From positions 1 to 64,000 of the forward strand of contig JAKCWW010001848.1 of assembly GCA_026260175.1 (NCBI GenBank): a stretch of DNA of 64,000 nucleotides. The letters are read 5' to 3'. Within the stretch, counting starts at the first letter, position 1, and each line of letters starts with the position of its first letter. The notes beneath the pieces are model-generated. The model did not search any database. It was not told the DNA's origin and saw only the letters and a program-made list of their open reading frames with translations. Below, one piece after another: positions 1 to 12,075 of this stretch. The position numbers and the translations under genes were made by a program. The stretch comes from Reticulitermes lucifugus (lineage: Eukaryota > Arthropoda > Insecta > Blattodea > Rhinotermitidae).

Positions 1-578
1 AGGGCCATTAAGGAGGCGAAGGTCCGCATTGGACTGTAGTGCCACCGAAGAAGAAGAAGATAACATCCCGCTTCACTGAGGCTCATCTTGCTTTATACTC
101 AACAGATATGAGTATGTCTTTACTGCAGAGAAAGCCACTCTACGGCACAAGGCTGTCAAGGTCTAGAATGACCCATACAAACCTTCAGAGTATTGGGCTC
201 AGGCATGGAGGTCTGTTACTATATTTACAGTTTACTGAATGATATTCAGTAGCCCAAGACTGTACAGCATTGATTGAGGGGATTAGCTAATAAACATATT
301 GGAATGGATATAGCTCGAAGTAGGCATGGCCTAATTTGAGGGATTTACCTAATGACACTGAGGAAACCTCTGTAAAACTTCAGTCTTGCTAGCTAGTCGG
401 TAGGTAAAGATTTGAATCCAGGACCTACTGAATACAAAGACGCAATTCTATCCACCCCAGAGCAATGTTCAGTACAGACCTTTCACCTACATGAAAAGCA
501 TCTGGTAATGCAGTAAATGAGTAAGTGCAGGTAACATTTCCACATTGCAATAAACAAGTTGTGAAAGCCCTTGCTTAC
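1..578. other. loqs intron (left part)
   Basis: Start of the intron that follows coding exon 5. I see no conserved coding segment, no intact repeat boundary and no further dsRBD sequence here. Confidence 0.5.
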
Positions 579-728
579 CTGCAGTTCATTCAACTTAACA
601 CCTGAAGACATCTTCAGATTCTTATGGAACTGAGACACCTTGTGACTGTGTGGTGTGGTCAGAGTCGAAATTTTAGTATCTTTCAGGTCAGCATAGCGGG
701 CAGCAACGTTTGCAACACTGTGAGCAAT
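579..728 (-). CDS. loqs: loqs coding exon 5 (linker)
   Basis: Exactly 50 codons between acceptor TTGTAG and donor GTAAGC. Encodes the linker between dsRBD2 and dsRBD3, with TKISTLTTPHSHKVSQFHKN. Intron 4 upstream is about 3.1 kb and holds a LINE fragment and SINE debris. The next exon must lie beyond the left edge. Confidence 0.9.
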
Positions 729-3700
729 CTACAACCAACAAAATAATTTTTCGAGTGTGTTACTAGTGTGATGAAAGCAAATATTTCATTATGCCACAAA
801 TTACACGAAACATTAAAGAATTCAAATTTAAAAAAATCAGTGACATACTCTTTTATGTGTAGGACCTATGGAAACATAAAACATGTTTAAACTTTAATAC
901 CCCATAGCACACGGCCGGGGCGTGGCATTAACCACCCACCCCCATCTAGTGCCGAGGTTAAAGAAAGTGTAGACCTATATCTCTACTCCCCCTCTTGGCC
1001 TTCATGGCCTGTTCTAGGGTGAACTTTTACTTTACCCCATAGTGCAAAATTAATTTTCTTAGAATTTGAAACCTGTCAAGACTCTGACCCTAAACCACAA
1101 TGAATTCTCCAGATAAATGACGTTCTCATGGTGGTGACTATGACACTTGCTGTCTGCTGCAATGTGATGCCATGTAGTCTGGTAGAAATGCACTAATGTT
1201 TCAGATGAGCCTGAAACCTCCATCAAGATATTTATGGATGCGGCAGGTTCCTCTAAAAACATCATGGCATCACACCCCAGAAGATATCAATCTTTGATTT
1301 TCCAGATGGCAAACTAAACTTAGCAAAGAAGCTACTCTGATATCAATTTACTTGATCACATTACACCACCATATGCCAGAACACCTCAGTAACATAACTG
1401 GTTACAGCCAAAGTTTAAACCCAGATGAGGCAGGAACTTTCTATACACCAGAAATAGAGGGGTCACAGTCTGAAGGTGTCTACTGGCCACCATTCAATGC
1501 CAAAATTAAGAATGTGTGGCATGTTACTTCACTCCCACTACATGCCTCCATGGCACACTGTTTTCGGAGACAAGGAAAACTTTACCAATCGCCACATCAA
1601 ATTTAAATACACTGTTTGAATTTTAAATTGTTACAGTCAGTCCAACACTGGACGAGAATGTGGTTTTTCAACTGTCAGGCTAAATCTGACAGACATGAAA
1701 GGATTAACCAGTCAAACAATGCCTTGCCACCAACAACTATGCACTTTCACAACTTGTCATAGACAATGCTTCCAACACATTCCAACCCATGCACCTAGAT
1801 GCTTGCCTACACATCAGCACACACTACAAAAAAAGATGGGATCTGATAACATGCACTCTTACAGATGGCTATCAATGTCTCAGGGCAACCTTATGCTTCC
1901 TACCTTCTTCTGCTCTGAAAATGGTGGCAACAAATTCCCCCAAAAAACTGGCAACCATTTACCAAATTACATGGCATCATATCCCAGAAGACCAAAATCC
2001 TAATATATACCACTGTGAGAACCTCAGATCTCATATAATGAGAACATATCAATTTGCAATAAAAGTATTTTAAGAGCACCGTTTCCTAACAATGTCAAAT
2101 TTCACAGGACTTGACATTTTCACAGTGGTCCATATTTACTGCAGTCTTTGAGAACAGCACGGTGTCAAAAAAGTAACAATTACAAATGTTCTGGAGGAAC
2201 TTGCTGTCTCCACTGTGGGTTAAAATGACATGTATAGTTATTGTTTCTTGTTAAGTTGCATTATTCTATCACTATCCAACTGCTATATTACCTATATTCA
2301 ACCATGAAGAAAGCAAGCTCCTCTGAAACAGTGAAATGACATATTTTGAATACAATGCCCATAAAGCCCTCAATAAATTCAGTAAAATTTCTTTTCTACA
2401 CAGAGTAACTGATAATGAACGTGCCATAAATTGACAGAAGTGTCACTTTACATCCAAGGGAGAAATCAGACAACCATCTAAGAGAAAATATCACAAGACT
2501 CAACCTAATAACAAATCAGTTTGTGATTTGCACAATAACAAAATAAACATGAACTTTACAGACATCCTGTATGTAAGTTTAGTTACAGCAGCGGCTACGG
2601 TTAGAAATGACTTACTTTTCAATGAACGATAATAAAAAATGAGAAATAAATTTTTTAATTGAGCTGTGGTACATAGTTCATGAGAAATGAACACACACTC
2701 TTGACTGTGGCAACTTCATAAGCAGGACCAAGGCAGCAGTGCTCTAACCTCAAACGTGCTGTGCTGTTTGTACCATGTTTCAGTTTTCATTTAAAGTTAT
2801 TGAGTGTCTGTCAAACCACCATATTTTTCAAATGCTTCCTCTAAGTACAAAAGAACAAAAACCCCTAAACTTAGAATACTGCCTGCCATTATTATCTAAA
2901 AAGTCATGTTTAACCTGAAATACTACTTTATAGTAGAGTAGAGTAGAGGATAGTTAAGTAGAGTAGGATACATTAGGGAGGGCACAGCAGTGACCCTTGC
3001 ACCTCGACCATTTCCAACCTTTTGCACAATCCTTTGCTTAAGCATTCAGCAGCCCCCCACCTTGAACAAAATGCAGTACCTTGCTGATGGAGGTGTTGGC
3101 AAAGTCAGCTGGTTTCAAGAAATAATGGTCCAGGTGCCTGAATCTTCATACTACCAGTGCCTCTCACTAACAAAGAATATGTGAGGTGCTTTCAAATGCC
3201 TGTTTGCATCTATCATACCCAGAACTGTCTACCAGCCTTTTAAATGCCAGTGCCCTGTTAACAGCCCCACCATTATTACTCTTAGCTGGTTTCTGCTTAA
3301 GTCAAGTAATTCCCCAGCTCTTTTAGCAGAGGGTCTTTTAACAAAGCCCTTAGCCAGCCTTCGTCCATGAACAGACTACCAATGCTCATGTTTCCTGCTT
3401 GTCACTCCCCTGACAACCTTTGCAGATATGCCAAGGGTAGGTTCACGTACTATAAGTGGATATGAGGAGCCTTGCTGGCTAATTGATAAGCTATTTCATT
3501 TCCATCAATCCCCATGTGTCCTGACACCCATACCAGTTGGATCCTGTTACTTTCTGCCACTTTTACCAGGAATTGATGGCAGTCCCAGACCAATTTAGAA
3601 TTCATCTGGGAACTGTCAAACTACTACTTTAAGTATGGGAATGACATGTTAATTAGGTAAAAATAAAGACCAAGCACTCCAGATCTTAAGAGTGCACTAT

Positions 3701-6700
3701 ACAAACTGCATGCTATTCGAACTGTGAAAGTCATATGCATACTTAGCATACAGCATCTTCCAAATGCAACAGCAGTGACCAACATAACCAATAGGATGAA
3801 CTCCCTCTTAATTCCTGCACGTACCTCATCATCATCATCCAAACCAGGCATAATACTTGATGATGAAATAGGGCTGTCCTGAAGCTTTTCCCACATCTTA
3901 TGGGCTGCCTGCCTCTTAGCCAACTTCTTAGACTTTCCTGTCCCTGTTAACATGGTATAAACAAGACACCAAGCAAAGCATTATGGTCAAAATGTGACAT
4001 TTACTTTTACTTCAAGTAGTTTCTAGTTCCCAATATCTGAGAGCTGTCAAACATAACCTCAAGATTCACAATATTGACACACTAAAAATCATCAAGACAC
4101 AAAATGCTTCAGCATCAGGCACCTAAAATCACTAAAACCTTCATTCAAGATGGCCAGTGCTCTAGCCAAGATATGAAATATGTTTCTTCAAACTACTGAT
4201 CAGAGAAATCACACTTGGCTAACTTTCTTGGCACAATCTACTGTTACATCTAAGCACATCATAATGTGCATACAAGAACAACACAGATTCCCTGCACTTC
4301 TAGCATTTTGCTTTAACATTTACCAGTCATGCATTGAATTACTATGTTAGTCAACAAGCATGGTCCAGGTGGGCAAGCTCTGCATTATTGTAAGAGCACA
4401 TGCGCATGGTCTAGGAGGCCAAATGTTACTTTACTCTAAAGGCACATGTGCATGGTCCACCTGGTTGCACTCTGCATTATTGTAATGGCACATGTGCACT
4501 GTCCAGCCAGCCTAGCATTATGTCATTGTAATGGTGTACATACAGATGGATAATAACCGTCAATAATAACGCTTTTTGTATACTGGATAGTCGTAATTGA
4601 TGGTTATTATCCATCTGTATATCTTCATCACAATGGAACGCCCTACATAAAAATAAAAAAAAAGGTGTATGTGTGTACTTTTTCAATAGTAATACAAGTA
4701 CCCCCAAGTTATAACACGTCCACCTGCCCAGCAGTACTGCAAGATATAAGATTCCTTATTTCCTGACAAACTGTCATCCCCAAGGCAAAATACAGCTGCC
4801 TATTCTGTCACACTGGGACATTCAAAATCCCTTAATTCACAGATGATCCGTTCAACAGATACTCCTTCTATGAACAGTGCTTACAGCACCCAATGCAACA
4901 CACTTCCAACTAACCAGTTTCTCGATGCTTGAAGACTACACAGGAAATGGTGAACAGACGCTCATGGGGTAATCCTTCTTCATTCACCATCTCGTAACTC
5001 GGCGGAGGCCAGCGACGTGACATGCACATCTCTTGTAGTGTACCAATAGGGTTTCCCGGAATCTTGTCATCATAGGGTGATATTATTTCAGTTTTCCTAA
5101 CAAAAAAATATAAAGTACTTACTAAACTAACATCTTCAAACTTTCCTAGTGGTTTATTTTCATTTTTGGGTGTGTTGTGGTCTGCCTATGTTTTAGAGAA
5201 ATTACCAGTCTACCCTCTGGGTTGCAGTTACCGACAGTTACCAGCTGCACAGTTACTGTGTTCACATACCAGTTACCATTTAAAAGTCAGTACCCCTGTG
5301 GTAAGTGACTAGTTATAAAACATTCTTCTGTTCATCATAGATAAAAAATGGCAACTCTTACACTTCAACCACAGTGCTGTTGGTGCCAACACCTGAACCC
5401 TCTTCTTTGGAATTAATAATCATCTTATCCAGTACAGCTTTTGCAGCAGCATGCTTAGCCTCCTTTTTTGACCGCCCTGTTCCCATAGCTGTGAACATGA
5501 CCAAACCACACATGATGCAAAATCAATAAGATCCGTGGAAACTTATGGCATGTAGACTAGCAGACTGGTACCAATATGGTACAGATAAATGTGTCTCTGT
5601 GCTTAATAAAGCACCATGTAATGGAAATGGAGGTATAGATCCACACATTCTTAACCTCTTAACCAGAAGAAAATGAGTGGTCAACTTCATACATGGCCCA
5701 ATTTATCTTCAAGGGGAGAGCCCCTAATACCCACTTGACAGTAGGCTGGGTGGGCCCCACAGCTGTTCCACACAAAGGAGAAAATCCCTACCTGTCAGGA
5801 ACCAAACCAATTCAACAACAGTATGTCAAAAGGCAATCTGTTTTTTAACCCAAACACAATAACTCTGCACCTTAAAATTCATCGCCATTACAATCAGATT
5901 TCAAGCTAATTCGGCCTTGAAGGATTCTGACAACGCCACTATACATTAAGCTTGGCTGGTGGTTTGGAAACTTCCCAATTTCTTCCATTTTTTTTACCAC
6001 ACCATTTTAAAAACTGGGTCTGTTTTTGCCTTCAGCTGGAAGAAGTATCCTATGGTGGAGCTTATGAAAGAGTCAGTCTCTATCACTGAACCAACAGCCC
6101 CACCAGAATAGGATCCTGCTCCCCATTTCCACCTAAACATGAAAACTCCCCACTTTTTGTAATGCTGTATGAAACAACCCATGACAATGGACAATGCCCA
6201 AAACACTAGTCATGCTCGTAGTAATGGTCTAATAATGGTCTACAATACAAACTGAGTTCAAAAGTAATCTGTGGTCTTCTGGGTAATTACACGGCGTCGT
6301 GTGGTAATTATTTACCGACATTTCGGGACAACGTGTCGGTCCCATCTTCACGGGTCAAGATTCCAAGAAGGAAAGCTGAAATCAAGGTGAGTTCAAAAGG
6401 TCTATCTATATCACAAACATACAGTTTAATAAAGTACTTCCCAGGCATTAAGGTCAAATGATAATTATTTCCTGAAATTTAAATCATTTTTATGGACTTG
6501 GGACACTTCAAAAGTTTGAACTACATCTACGCAGCCTCAGACTAAAGGGGTTCAGAAAGTTCTGCAGCATATGAGGTGTTCGCACAATGTTCAGTTACAC
6601 ACAACAGCGGTACATACTATGTGCCATCATCCTTCATCTAGCAGGCTACATAGCATCACATCCCAGAAGACAGTAACCTTCAAAGTTACAAACACAAGAA

Positions 6701-7524
6701 CTACAATCTCACATTATTCAAGTGACTTAACTCATCATACATTATCACTTTCCTTAACAGCATTACATATTTACAACTGCATAGCTTCCCCTCTAATCCT
6801 CCACCTTGTCAGGCATTACAAAATTACTTAATCCCAACTGTGTAGCTACCCCTCTAATCCTCCACCTTCTCTGTCTTATCAGGCATTAAAATATTACTCA
6901 ATCAGAAATGCATGGCTTTGCATCTATACTGCTTACCACCACATACTCTACAATGCATTATGCATGGCATACATACATACATACATATATACATTCCATA
7001 GATCCATAATTTTGTCACAAGACAAGAGGATGTGGAATAAGTCATAACATACAAAAATGTACATTGCAAAATGCTTTAAACATTCTATGTGCAGTCTTAG
7101 ACGTCAGTATTATAGGTTAACAGTACTCATTAGAAATTCATCTACAGAGTAAAAGGAGTGCGCATTTAAGTATCTTCTTAGTGGCGCTTTAAATTGTGCC
7201 TTTTCAACAACTGCATCCCTCCGCACTCCTTCCAATTCATTATTCACCAATAATCCATCATACAATGTTATATGACTTTTGCTATTCGAAGTGTAGTTAA
7301 ACCACATGTATACAAAACCAAAATCTTAACAATCTTGACTAATAAAGTCATGCACTTTCATCCTCATACATACCCACCACATCCGCAACTGTGACACGGT
7401 ACCGAAATGTTGGTTCATGGATAGCGCCTTCAATCTGAACAAGTTCATATTTTGGTGTTGTCCCACGTCTACTCAACAGTTCTTGAAGTACAGACACTGG
7501 AGTCTTTCCAATAGCTGCAGACAT
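579..7524 (-). CDS. loqs: Loquacious / TRBP-like dsRNA-binding protein (partial, 3' end off window)
   Basis: Partner of Dicer in microRNA and siRNA processing; cytoplasmic dsRNA-binding protein. Coding exons on the minus strand: 7524-7374, 5488-5362, 5096-4915, 3943-3825, 728-579, with phases that join exactly (1,2,1,0,0). Residues about 7-73 form dsRBD1 (KTPVSVLQELLSRR, YELVQIEGAIHEPTF, GRSKKEAKHAAAKA). Residues about 108-175 form dsRBD2 (NPIGTLQEMCM, GLPHERLFTISC, GKSKKLAKRQAAHKMW). Residues 194-243 are the family-typical linker (TLTTPHSHKVSQFHKNLK). The conserved third domain, which binds Dicer, is not found and must lie left of base 1. Start chosen at MSAAIGKTPV; a splice acceptor (TTTTCAG) sits four bases upstream of the ATG, so a non-coding 5' exon is expected further right. 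The linker matches Drosophila Loqs from memory better than R2D2. Confidence 0.93.
911..1032 (+). mobile_element. SINE-A, 5'-truncated copy with target-site duplication
   Basis: Matches the 3' half of the full SINE at 61442-61698 (ggccggggcgtgg, ccacccacccccatctag, gccgaggttaaa, ggcctgttctaggg). The short sequence TACCCCATAG flanks both ends (near 899 and 1033), as expected of a target-site duplication. Sits in a loqs intron. Confidence 0.7.
1140..1290. repeat. Rpt-A copy, inverted pair
   Basis: Two degenerate halves in opposite orientation of the dispersed family called Rpt-A here. The left half reads ccatgtagtctggtagaaa then aatgtttcag; the right half reads gatgcggcaggttcctct then catcatggcatcacacccc. 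Confidence 0.6.
1905..2040 (+). repeat. Rpt-A copy, degenerate
   Basis: Recognisable order: ctctgaaaatggtggcaac, accatttaccaaattacatg, gcatcatatcccagaagacc, then gagaacctcagatctcat. Hammerhead-type boxes are decayed. Confidence 0.55.
2931..3621 (-). mobile_element. Non-LTR retrotransposon 3' fragment (RNase H region)
   Basis: Minus-strand conceptual translation, broken by stops, reads ESNRIQLVWVSGHMGIDGNE followed by IAYQLASKAP. This is the RNase H signature of Jockey/I-type LINE polyproteins. Later pieces (LLKDPLLKELGNYL) fit the region downstream of it. The 3' end carries a tail of TCTAC-like units at 2931-2965. A 10-bp duplication TACTACTTTA flanks the insert at 2921-2930 and 3622-3631. 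A 5'-truncated dead insertion in loqs intron 4. Confidence 0.8.
3825..3943 (-). CDS. loqs: loqs coding exon 4
   Basis: Acceptor TTAACAG, donor GTACGT. Completes dsRBD2 with GTGKSKKLAKRQAAHKMWEK and continues into an acidic DDDDE linker. Ends in phase 0. Confidence 0.92.
4340..4535 (+). repeat. Imperfect tandem repeat in loqs intron 3
   Basis: Several diverged units share ctgcattattgtaa, gcacatgtgcatggtcca and a following ggtgggc/ctggttg-like piece, at roughly 60-75 base spacing. Confidence 0.5.
4541..4619. repeat. 79-nt near-perfect hairpin (short MITE or small-RNA-like)
   Basis: Arms 4541-4564 and 4596-4619 are reverse complements at 23 of 24 positions (starting TACAGATGGATAATAACC) around a 31-nt loop. 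Lies in loqs intron 3 and would fold in either strand's RNA. May be the terminal repeats of a very short DNA transposon derivative. Confidence 0.65.
4915..5096 (-). CDS. loqs: loqs coding exon 3
   Basis: Acceptor TTTTGTTAG, donor GTTAGT. Encodes the start of dsRBD2 (NPIGTLQEMCMSRRWPPPSY, then EEGLPHERLFTISC). Ends after HRETG with one base carried over. Confidence 0.93.
5362..5488 (-). CDS. loqs: loqs coding exon 2
   Basis: Acceptor TTCACAG, donor GTAAGAG. Supplies the second helix of dsRBD1, GTGRSKKEAKHAAAKAVLDK, where the lysines contact the dsRNA phosphate backbone in this family. Enters in phase 1 and leaves in phase 2. Confidence 0.93.
6270..6365 (-). mobile_element. Penelope-type terminal repeat with hammerhead-like core
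   Basis: On the minus strand: GTGAAGA (6351-6345), a perfect 5-bp stem GGGAC/GTCCC, GAAA (6324-6321), then TGTC and GGTAAAT. This matches the hammerhead order CTGANGA, stem II, GAAA, NNUH, except that the first C is G. Followed by AATTACC and CCAGAAGACC, the same order as Rpt-A. Confidence 0.55.
6968..6992. repeat. (CATA)n microsatellite
   Basis: Five to six catacata units followed by tatatac, in loqs intron 1. Confidence 0.9.
7374..7524 (-). CDS. loqs: loqs coding exon 1
   Basis: Encodes residues 1-50 plus the first base of codon 51. Begins at ATG 7524 and ends GTGGTGG before donor GTATGT. Carries the first half of dsRBD1 including the HEPTFRYRV beta strand. Confidence 0.93.
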
Positions 7525-8049
7525 TTTCTGAAAATAAAGGCACCACCACATACTCGAACAATATTTTTTTTCAGAACATCTTCAAAACATGGTTAGCACT
7601 GCACATATTTCGTTTTTGCTCTGAAATGTGGCAACAATTACAATTATTGTACTCTTGAACAGCAATATGGCCCTCAGAATGGGTGTTTTGCTTCTTGGTC
7701 TCAACATTTACTGTTCACCATTCCTATTAGTGCACACTATGTTGTATCTCTGCTCCCCCCATTCCATAGATCTGACTGGCTACCTCCCTTGCTCCCTGCA
7801 TATATAACCGACCTACATCCCCACGCAACTCACTCTAACCCTGATGATGGAGGCAGCATGTTCCTTCAGAACACTTATATCCACCTACAAGACTACACAA
7901 TGTCACAACTCAGAACTAAATCAAAAGTAATAATTACCCAGCAAATTTCGCTGTACCACAATAAAACCTTACGTAATTATAAACTAAACGTAATTGTTGC
8001 TGTATGTTACAGCAAACTCACCATAAAAACGCTTGTCTTTGTCATTTTC

Positions 8050-9700
8050 TAACGCCTACCATTCTACTGAAGTGCACACATTTACCTCATTACACGACCG
8101 ATCTGCCTCACAAGTCTATTCCTGAATTTGAAGAGTAACACAAAACCCGGTGCATACTTCTAACCTACAAATTCGGAATGTTGCACAGAAGAGAAAAATT
8201 TTATTTTCTCTTTGGGGTCCATACTTCGGTTTAAATGCATCACTTTTAATGTCGGTGCACGATGATCAAATTCAATTTGGTAGGTAACTTATTTCGGAGC
8301 ATGACTTTTGGTACGTAACTTGCTAAGCAGCAGCTCTTCAAATGGCATTGTGAATACAACGTAATGGCCATTACGGCGAATTTACACAAATGTAAATTAA
8401 ACAATTTTCATATGTACTTCAAGGAACACAAATGGGCCACCCAAATATAAAACTAGTACATACATACTTACAAGATATCTGTGTGAATGGGAAGGTTGCA
8501 GTTACCGGGTAAATAGACGCCCATGAATCCTAATCGACCCACAGCATGTGCCTTCACGCAAATTATTTTATGACAAAATTTCAACAATTCCAAATAAACA
8601 TATTGCTCATAACAACAACTCACCATGGGATACGTAGAAATGGCTTTACTATCAAGTAATAAAACGATTTTAGATTTTATGTTTCAAACGTTGCAGCTCA
8701 CTTCGAACGGCATAGGTAACAAATCGCCTCCATGCATGGATCAGTTCCGTGCTGTCATGTATCAGACCCACCAACGACAGCTAATTTCGGAACTGAAATT
8801 CCCTCATCTTTCTCGTTTCTTACACTACGTAACGAGACTGGAGGGACTACTACAATACTGTACAAAAACGGAAGCGGGATGGCGTAGGCAGAGAAAGAGA
8901 TTTTTCTCCACCCCAAGGCGTCTAGACCGGCTCTGGAGCCAACCCAGCCTCCTACTCAATGCGCATCTGAGGCATTTTTCTCAGGGATAAAGCGGGGGGA
9001 CGTCAAGCTGACCACTCACTTTCATCTTGTGCCAATCTTACGGATAGGTGGACTGTACCTCTGCTCCCCTACATCCCTTCACGATGTTCACAAGGGCAAC
9101 TTTAACTAAAAAAATACCATTCCGGGACACCAGATCTGCTCAAACGACGAGCCAAAATAATCCGCTGTTTCCCGTTGTCGGGAATTTATTAATTATTTAA
9201 GATTTCAGTCCTATCAATGGCAGGCGTCATTTCCCTGAAACTTGTCTCCAAGGAATTTCAATGCCAACACAGGATAAATATGAAATACAAACTGAATAAA
9301 GACCAAGAAAATGCGGCTTTAACGCGCTTATTGATTTTAAGTTCATAAAACTGTTGTTATTTTGGAAGCTTCAATTTATTTTATGTCTACATATTTAAAT
9401 CGTATATCGTGCCCTCAGTTGAAGAGGAAATGTCCCGATCGTGGTTCATGCTCACTCATTACAGATGTTACGTGTTTGTTAAAATTATTTATAACTGCAC
9501 CAGATTTTCACACGAAAATTTAATTCGTTCTAGCTGCGTTTGTAAAGCAGTTGCGAAAAGGAGACTACTAGATTCGTCATGTCTGTCTGCACGGAAGAAT
9601 TTGATTCCCACCGAACGGATTTTTGTTCTGGATACTTTTTCTTTCTAATATCTGTTAACATATTAGAATTTCGGTAAATTCTCATTTTACTTTTTAACCC
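8050..9700. promoter_or_regulatory. Candidate loqs 5' exon and promoter region
   Basis: Because loqs exon 1 has an acceptor directly before its ATG, a non-coding first exon must lie to the right. This interval is richer in CpG and contains little Rpt-A sequence, apart from the SINE-A relic at 8890-9115. No TATA box or initiator could be assigned. Inference only. Confidence 0.25.
8890..9115 (+). mobile_element. SINE-A, old copy
   Basis: Aligns by eye with 61442-61698: agatttttctcc, cccagcctcctac, gataaagcgggg, ctgaccactcac, tgtacctctgctccc. Heavily diverged, with no clear target duplication. Confidence 0.55.
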
Positions 9701-9973
9701 TTGAAGATGAGACCACCACGCTATCTTTTAACGTTAAGCATCAAACATCCAGTGATGCAACAACATATCCCACAGACCTTAAATCTACATACACTAAGGC
9801 TGTCTGTTTCAAAGTATGCACTGGAAATCATAAACTCCTGCCTGGCAAGTTTTTACTTTTCAAAGTTTCTGCACTCAGCCTTGAATCGTACGGAAGAGTG
9901 ACAAAAAGACAATATACCTTCGATTTACTCCTAGTTGCGAAATCTCAGGTTCTCAGAATGGTGCCTATTGACA

Positions 9974-10229
9974 TCTTAAGCGTAGCTGAAGGCAGGGTGG
10001 GGGAGTAGTGCGGCCGTCGCGGGCAGCAGAGTTCAAGGGGCGGCAAACTGGGTACCAAAATAAATACTTTAAGTGAAAGAAACACATTTTGCGCTAAAAA
10101 GTTTAAATTATTGAGACAATGTAAAAGTAAATTCAATTAATATGATTTTTTTTAAAGTTCATCATTTTTGTTAGGGGTGGCCATTGCTATTACCAGTCCC
10201 CGGGGCCCAAAGACGTAGCTACACCACTG
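9974..10229. mobile_element. hAT-type MITE, copy 1
   Basis: Right end reads gtagctacaccactg, the hAT-like terminal repeat shared with the copies at 18015-18257 and 60121-60360. The interior shares gctaaaaagtttaaattatt and gttaggggtggccattg with 60121-60360. The left end (agcgtagctgaagg) is eroded, so the left border is approximate. Confidence 0.65.
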
Positions 10230-10230
10230 G

Positions 10231-10325
10231 ATATGAGGCTGCAGGTTCCTCTGAAACATTAACAATTTTCTGCCACACTACATGGCATCTCAACCCAGAA
10301 CACAGCAATCTTTGTTCTTAGACAA
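10231..10325 (+). repeat. Rpt-A copy
   Basis: Reads gaggctgcaggttcctct, GAAACATTAAC, cactacatggcatctcaacc, cagaacacagcaatctttg. The hAT MITE abuts its left side and appears to have removed the CTGAAGA box. Confidence 0.65.
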
Positions 10326-11925
10326 AGTCGGTGAAGTGAGTAGTTACAAGCTGGGTAACTTCCATTCATAGACAGGTTTCTTCTTTTCGCACCATGTCCT
10401 GACCAGCTATAGGGCTAACCCATTTGTTATATGTGTGTACAGGTGACCTGTCACCTACATTAAGGTATTTCAGGTGTATATGACGTTATAATTAAGTGAA
10501 GTTTAAACACATTCGTATTAGTAGAAGCTGACCTTTGTTACACGTTTTACACACTAGTGTTAGAATGATGACCAGTCTCTATCTGATGTACTAAGAATAT
10601 CGCTATTGTAAACATCCAGAGCGAGTGTAATGATTCCGCAAGACCTCGTCAGGGTGAAACTGTCATGGGTACAATGGTCATTCGACTCTTGACAGTACAC
10701 CGACTGCTCAGTTTGGCCGTTGGCTAGTGTTCTCGTAGATTTGAGGACCTGTAGCCTGCCTAGCAACGAGGAGGTTATTATGTGTACTGAACATCCTATT
10801 CAAGGCAATGTTTTGGCTGCCTTGTGGGAATTCTTTGCGCATCATTTCAGCCAGAAGAACCCAACAGACTTCCATCATACCAGAGTGGCCTGCCCACCAC
10901 TTGTATCCTACATACATCCAATACACCAGTCCTACATCACCATCTTCACTGACTTGGTTACTCTGCATAAACTGTGTGAATTTCTTACCAACACCTCTAC
11001 CACCTCCCACCACTCACGGATTTTGACTGTCCTATGGGAACTGGCCCTCCCCTGGGATACAACACACTTATTCAATAAACAGAACTCCTGCTGTACAGGC
11101 AAATTGGCTGGAGTATGAAGCTGAGTATCTACATCACATGCTAAGGATAGGAATGTAAGACGTTTACCTCCACTCTGCCTATTATGCTTGCACTGTGTGG
11201 GACTTGAGCAAGGTATGATTTCATGGAATTCAGTACTGTTGTAGGTAGGTATGCCTAGCCACCTCAAGTCATAAATGAATGTACATATGAACACAAACCT
11301 ATGTCTTTTCCTTGATGTTGACAAGTACTCAGTATTGGAATTACAACATATAGGGTGTTGTTATAATATTAATAAATAATTATTCTGCGTGCCTTGGATG
11401 GTTGTTCTTTCCCTTCATTAAATTACAAACGAGTTAAAACATTCTGAAACTTAACTTCATGGAACAAAGTTTGTCTAGAGAGCCTAGTATGCACCCAGAT
11501 AATAAAGAAACTTCCCATTTCATAGAGCTTTAAGGTACACAACCATGTTCACCAACAGTCTATTACTGGTCCCTTCCCTCAGCCACATGAATTTAGCCCA
11601 TGCCCAGCCACCCCATTTCTTCAACCCCCATTTTAATATTTTCTCATCTATTCCTAGGTCTTCCATACAGTCCCTTTCACTCAAGTTTTCCACTAAAACC
11701 CTATAAACACTTCTCTTCCATGCATGCCACATTCCCTGTCCACCTCATCCTCCTTCATGTGTTCATCCTAATTAACAGGTCGCTAGTAGTACAAATTACA
11801 GAGCACTTCAATATACAATATTCTGCATCCTCCTGTTACTTCATACCCGTTAGGCCCAATAATCTCCTCAGCATCCTGTTCTCAAATACCATCTATGTTT
11901 TTCCCTTAATGTGAGACCAACTGTA
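10326..11925. other. Intergenic, no gene recognised
   Basis: Open frames up to about 130 codons occur on both strands but overlap each other, lack domain signatures and show no splice context. I see nothing I can name. Confidence 0.5.
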
Positions 11926-11929
11926 GTCA

Positions 11930-12075
11930 TCTCTGATTTGATGCCATGCAGTGTTTCATGGTTATCAGCCTTTCAGAGGAACATACTGCCTACATCTTTG
12001 GGCCTGAATATGGGGGCAGCCACTGCCTACAAAAGGCTGGTAGCCATCTACCAAATAAACACTCCTACGTCCCAG
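11930..12075. repeat. Rpt-A copy, inverted pair, degenerate
   Basis: Left half (gatgccatgcagtg, cagcctttcagaggaacat, actgcctacatcttt) is opposite in orientation to the right half (ggggcagccactgcc, ggtagccatctaccaaat). Confidence 0.5.

Noticed and set aside
579-7524. Gene could be R2D2 rather than Loquacious
   Set aside because: The linker TLTTPHSHKVSQFHKN and the strong first dsRBD with canonical lysines match Loqs; R2D2 is more divergent there.
8625-8990. 121-codon plus-strand open frame
   Set aside because: Its second half is an old SINE-A copy, and the first half has no recognisable domain.
10720-11324. Overlapping frames of 101-132 codons on both strands
   Set aside because: They overlap antiparallel, show no domain, no splice signals and no family resemblance.
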